40,959 nt of DNA from Pseudomonadales bacterium (GTDB lineage: Bacteria > Pseudomonadota > Gammaproteobacteria > Pseudomonadales > JAHRWD01): contig JAESUM010000058.1 of assembly GCA_016763075.1 (NCBI GenBank), forward strand, positions 1 to 40,959. The letters run 5' to 3'. Positions 38,850 through 40,959 of the stretch are shown here, in pieces; position 1 is the stretch's first letter, and every line of letters starts with the position of its first letter. The position numbers and the translations under genes were made by a program. The notes under the pieces were generated by a model that saw only the letters and a program-made list of their open reading frames with translations, did no database searches and was not told where the DNA came from.

Positions 38850-38880
38850 AAAAAAGCCCCGACCAATGGCCGAGGCTTTT
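38850..38880 (-). terminator. Intrinsic terminator downstream of the beta-helix promoter side, serving the thiolase operon
   Basis: On the minus strand a 10-base stem (AGCCTCGGCC/GGTCGGGGCT, two G-U pairs) with an ATT loop is followed by TTTTTTG. The G-U pairs form only in the minus-strand RNA, and the T-run is on that side, so it ends transcription of the thiolase/DUF35 unit about 50 bases after the stop. Confidence 0.75.
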
Positions 38881-38907
38881 AATATGCAGGTAACGCTCTC
38901 TGCTAAC

Positions 38908-38923
38908 GATGAGCTAGCTCATC
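38908..38923. repeat. Perfect 16-base palindrome beyond the thiolase stop
   Basis: GATGAGCTAGCTCATC is a perfect palindrome 6-21 bases after the thiolase stop codon, upstream of the intrinsic terminator. It is a possible 3' hairpin or protein-binding site. Confidence 0.5.
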
Positions 38924-38928
38924 ATTAT

Positions 38929-40074
38929 TTAGCTCACTTTTTCTAAGATATGAATAGCGCACGCATTACCAAGTCCTACCACGTGAGTCATGCCAATCCT
39001 TGCTCCTTCTACTTGTCGAGAACCCGCCTCACCACGTAAGTGAGTGGTAATTTCATAAATCCCAGCAATACCGGTTGCACCAAGTGGATGCCCTTTAGAG
39101 AGTAAACCACCGGATACGTTCACAGGTACTCGGCCGCCGTGTTGAGTAGCGCCAGAATCAATCAATTGACCACCCATGCCTTCGTCACAAAGGCCTAGGT
39201 TTTCGTAATGCATGATTTCTGCAGTCGCGAAGCAATCGTGCAGTTCAACCAAGTTCACATCGCCTGGGCCAACGCCTGCCATTTCATAGGCTTGTTCCAC
39301 GCACATTTTGGTACAGGTATTAAAATCAGGTAGCGTCAGGTTGTGCTCGGTGTATGGGTCACTGGTCAATGCAGAGGCTTTAACCCGAACTGCACGGCCC
39401 ATTAAACCAAGCTCTTTGACCTTCTTTTCAGACATAATAATGGCCGCAGCTGCACCATCCACGTTCACTGAACACATCAGCTTAGTGTTTGGATAAGAGA
39501 TCATCTCTGCATTCATAACCACATCAAGCGGTGTTTCAATTTGATACATCGACTTCGGGTTTTGAACTGAATGAAGGTGGTTTTTTACCGAAACCTTAGC
39601 GAACTGCTCAAAGGTTGTACCGTATTTACGGTGATGCTCCATGCCCAACTCGGAAAACATGGTTGGCATGGTGTTGGAGCCAAGAATTCCTTCGGTAGGA
39701 ATCCCTTCTGCAACATCGCCACTGCCCAACAGGCCACGGCCCATTTGCTCAACGCCGACACACAATACGGTATCGTACAAGCCTGCTTTAATAGCCGTCC
39801 AACCTTCGCGGAAAGCCGTAGCACCGGTTGCACAAGCATTCGCGCAGTTCACAACTGGGATTCCAGTTTGGCCAATTTCAGCCAAAATTTTCTGGCCAAT
39901 GGTATTACCGGACTGCATTAGGTTTCCGCAGTACATGGCTTGCACATCTTTAATAGATAAACCCGCATCCGCCAATGCTAGCGAAGCCGCTTCGCCGCCC
40001 ATTTTTGGTACGGTTCGATCAGGAAAACGACCGAATTTAATCATGTCTGTTCCAACTACATATACGTCACTCAT
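38929..40074 (-). CDS. Thiolase family protein, SCP-x type
   Basis: 381 residues from the ATG at 40074, chosen because AAGGAG lies 7 bases upstream; an ATG two codons earlier is too close to it. The nucleophile is probably Cys81 in NCANACATGATAFREG. The other family motifs are NVDGAAAAIIMSE, VNLVELHDCFATAEIMHYENLGL and GGLLSKGHPLGATGIAGIYEI, whose His is the active-site base. The set is that of SCP-x/lipid-transfer thiolases, which act on acyl-CoA or sterol-type substrates rather than acetoacetyl-CoA. With the DUF35 gene upstream it likely forms a heteromeric enzyme. The first SD overlaps the DUF35 stop (TAAGGAGA). Substrate unknown. Confidence 0.92.
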   Translation of the reverse strand: MSDVYVVGTDMIKFGRFPDRTVPKMGGEAASLALADAGLSIKDVQAMYCGNLMQSGNTIGQKILAEIGQTGIPVVNCANACATGATAFREGWTAIKAGLYDTVLCVGVEQMGRGLLGSGDVAEGIPTEGILGSNTMPTMFSELGMEHHRKYGTTFEQFAKVSVKNHLHSVQNPKSMYQIETPLDVVMNAEMISYPNTKLMCSVNVDGAAAAIIMSEKKVKELGLMGRAVRVKASALTSDPYTEHNLTLPDFNTCTKMCVEQAYEMAGVGPGDVNLVELHDCFATAEIMHYENLGLCDEGMGGQLIDSGATQHGGRVPVNVSGGLLSKGHPLGATGIAGIYEITTHLRGEAGSRQVEGARIGMTHVVGLGNACAIHILEKVS

Positions 40075-40085
40075 GGTCATTCTCC

Positions 40086-40511
40086 TTATGCAGGTTCAAA
40101 AAAGTAGGATGTATAGCTATTGCCCTTCGCATCTTGACGGCCCGCATCGGCGAACACAACCTTAACGGCTATATCGGTTTTGATTTTTTCTGGATCAGGG
40201 TCGATATTAATCAAGTTACCTTTAAGCGTACCGCCGCCGTCAAGGACAACAACCGCTGAAACAAACGGGACTTTTGTACCCGGAAAACTACGATAAACCA
40301 CGGTGTAGGTATAAAGCCGGCCAGTACCGGCAAGTTTAATCACTTCCATTTTATCCGTTGCAAAACACTTACTGCAGGTGTTTCTTTCACCTATATATAC
40401 AGCGCTGCATTCTTGGCATTTATGACCTTCCAAATAGGGCTCAGCACCCTCTGGCAACTTTAAAAAAGGCACTATCGGTAAAGGACTAGTGCTAGTGGCT
40501 TGCTCAGTCAT
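40086..40511 (-). CDS. DUF35 OB-fold protein with zinc ribbon, thiolase partner
   Basis: 141 residues. A rubredoxin-like zinc ribbon has Cys32 and Cys35 (HKCQECSAVYIG) and Cys46 and Cys49 (NTCSKCFATD). The OB-fold domain follows (LAGTGRLYTYTVVYRSFPGTKVPFVSAVVVLDGGGTLKGNLI). Proteins of this family bind acyl-CoA or stabilise thiolase-like partners, as in steroid side-chain degradation and HMG-CoA synthesis complexes in other organisms. GGGAG lies 8 bases before the ATG at 40511. The thiolase gene starts 12 bases after this gene's stop, so the pair is co-expressed. Confidence 0.9.
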   Translation of the reverse strand: MTEQATSTSPLPIVPFLKLPEGAEPYLEGHKCQECSAVYIGERNTCSKCFATDKMEVIKLAGTGRLYTYTVVYRSFPGTKVPFVSAVVVLDGGGTLKGNLINIDPDPEKIKTDIAVKVVFADAGRQDAKGNSYTSYFFEPA

Positions 40512-40859
40512 TACTTTTCTCCCGAATCTACAATGTTGTACCGGCGTTTATTGGCTAAAGCACCAAGTACGTTTATTTTTGGTCGCGGAAATAGTATGCA
40601 ATTGTATAACGAGGTACAAGCACTCAATTGATGGGTGGCTTCCATCATTTAGAATCCCTACTGCCCTCAGTATCGCCGTGATAGAAAACCAGCTAGACAA
40701 CCCGCAATGCACACCATTGCACGCACACACAGTAGTCAGAATTACGGTTTTTTATTGGCCACTCCCCACGAAATAACTACTGGCGACCAAACTTCAATGA
40801 CACACAGAAATTACCCTATTCACAACAGCCTCGGAGTATGAAAAACTACCCTACTATTG
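40512..40859. other. Non-coding region upstream of the DUF35/thiolase unit
   Basis: I see no supported gene on either strand. A 6-base stem with a 5-base loop (GCAATG/CATTGC) lies at 40704-40720. The stretch presumably holds the minus-strand promoter for the DUF35/thiolase unit and plus-strand signals for a gene to the right, but no box pair is strong enough to name. Confidence 0.45.
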
Positions 40860-40919
40860 TTTAAGGCCATCTTGTTTAAAATCATCTCGTTTGAAGCCAT
40901 CTCGATAAAAACCATCCAC
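40860..40919. repeat. 4 x 15-base imperfect tandem repeat at the right edge
   Basis: The units are TTTAAGGCCATCTTG, TTTAAAATCATCTCG, TTTGAAGCCATCTCG and ATAAAAACCATCCAC, sharing the xATCTxG core. The array ends 22 bases before an ATG at 40941 and is in frame with it. In the plus frame it would read FKAIL-FKIIS-FEAIS-IKTIH. Confidence 0.7.
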
Positions 40920-40940
40920 CCATACTCAGAGACTCCCAAC

Positions 40941-40959
40941 ATGAACTCACTTACCGCCG
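40941..40959 (+). CDS. Possible start of a gene running off the right edge
   Basis: ATG AAC TCA CTT ACC GCC begins an open frame of six codons before the window ends. No ribosome binding site is evident. An in-frame TTG at 40857 would include the 15-base repeats. Only the position after a divergent operon makes a gene here plausible. Confidence 0.25.

Noticed and set aside
40489-40776. A 95-residue plus-strand frame upstream of the DUF35 gene
   Set aside because: It begins inside the DUF35 coding region, lacks a start signal and shows no recognisable pattern.

Overview
This window looks like chromosomal core DNA of a marine-type gammaproteobacterium, close to the Pseudomonas/Cellvibrionales side of the class. 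The argument is gene order: dnaE, accA, tilS, pyrG, kdsA, eno, ftsB, ispD, ispF, surE, pcm, nlpD and rpoS, facing fdxA and mutS with pncC and recA beyond, is the arrangement I recall from Pseudomonas-like genomes. The topA end (two small uncharacterised genes beside topA) and the priA/rpmE/nuclease cluster also match that lineage. No tRNA, rRNA, insertion sequence, prophage or CRISPR array was seen. The genus is not determined.

Layout. 1-621 is the C-terminal end of a RecB/AddA-type helicase-nuclease. 618-3195 (minus) is a YadG/YadH-type ABC exporter behind a TesB-like thioesterase gene. 3484-5601 (minus) is a LolA-like periplasmic protein with a predicted outer-membrane barrel. 5924-9611 (minus) is topA with two small conserved genes. 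10063-12509 is mixed: universal stress protein, a helical unknown, a MOSC protein and a DUF1499 lipoprotein. 12569-17317 is the DNA repair block recA, pncC, mutS, followed by ferredoxin fdxA. 17426-33527 (minus) is a long block of core genes: stationary-phase sigma factor, envelope and protein-repair functions, isoprenoid synthesis, division, glycolysis, KDO and CTP synthesis, tRNA modification, fatty-acid synthesis and the replicative polymerase. 33814-37557 holds a secreted nuclease-like protein, rpmE and divergent priA. 37612-38778 is a beta-helix protein, and 38929-40511 is a thiolase plus DUF35 acyl-CoA module. The last 450 bases are non-coding except for a possible start at 40941.

How the genes work together. 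tilS-pyrG-kdsA-eno-ftsB-ispD-ispF-surE-pcm-popT-nlpD-rpoS are co-oriented with short gaps and several 4-base stop/start overlaps, suggesting transcriptional units that mix central metabolism with envelope building. PopT recycles undecaprenyl phosphate, NlpD activates septal amidases, FtsB is a divisome component, KdsA feeds LPS, and IspD/F feed the undecaprenyl pool.

I did not find an obviously new defence or mobile system. The most interesting signals are regulatory or structural: a perfect 30-base inverted repeat serving as a two-way terminator between fdxA and rpoS; in-frame 4 x 15 base repeats at the start of tilS and a second 4 x 15 base array at the right edge; structured leaders ahead of pyrG, rpmE and a small conserved gene; a cluster of GGGTAA half-sites ahead of eno; and a LolA-like/barrel pair without the usual MMPL transporter. 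All functional names rest on recognised motifs and remembered gene order, because no database search was possible.
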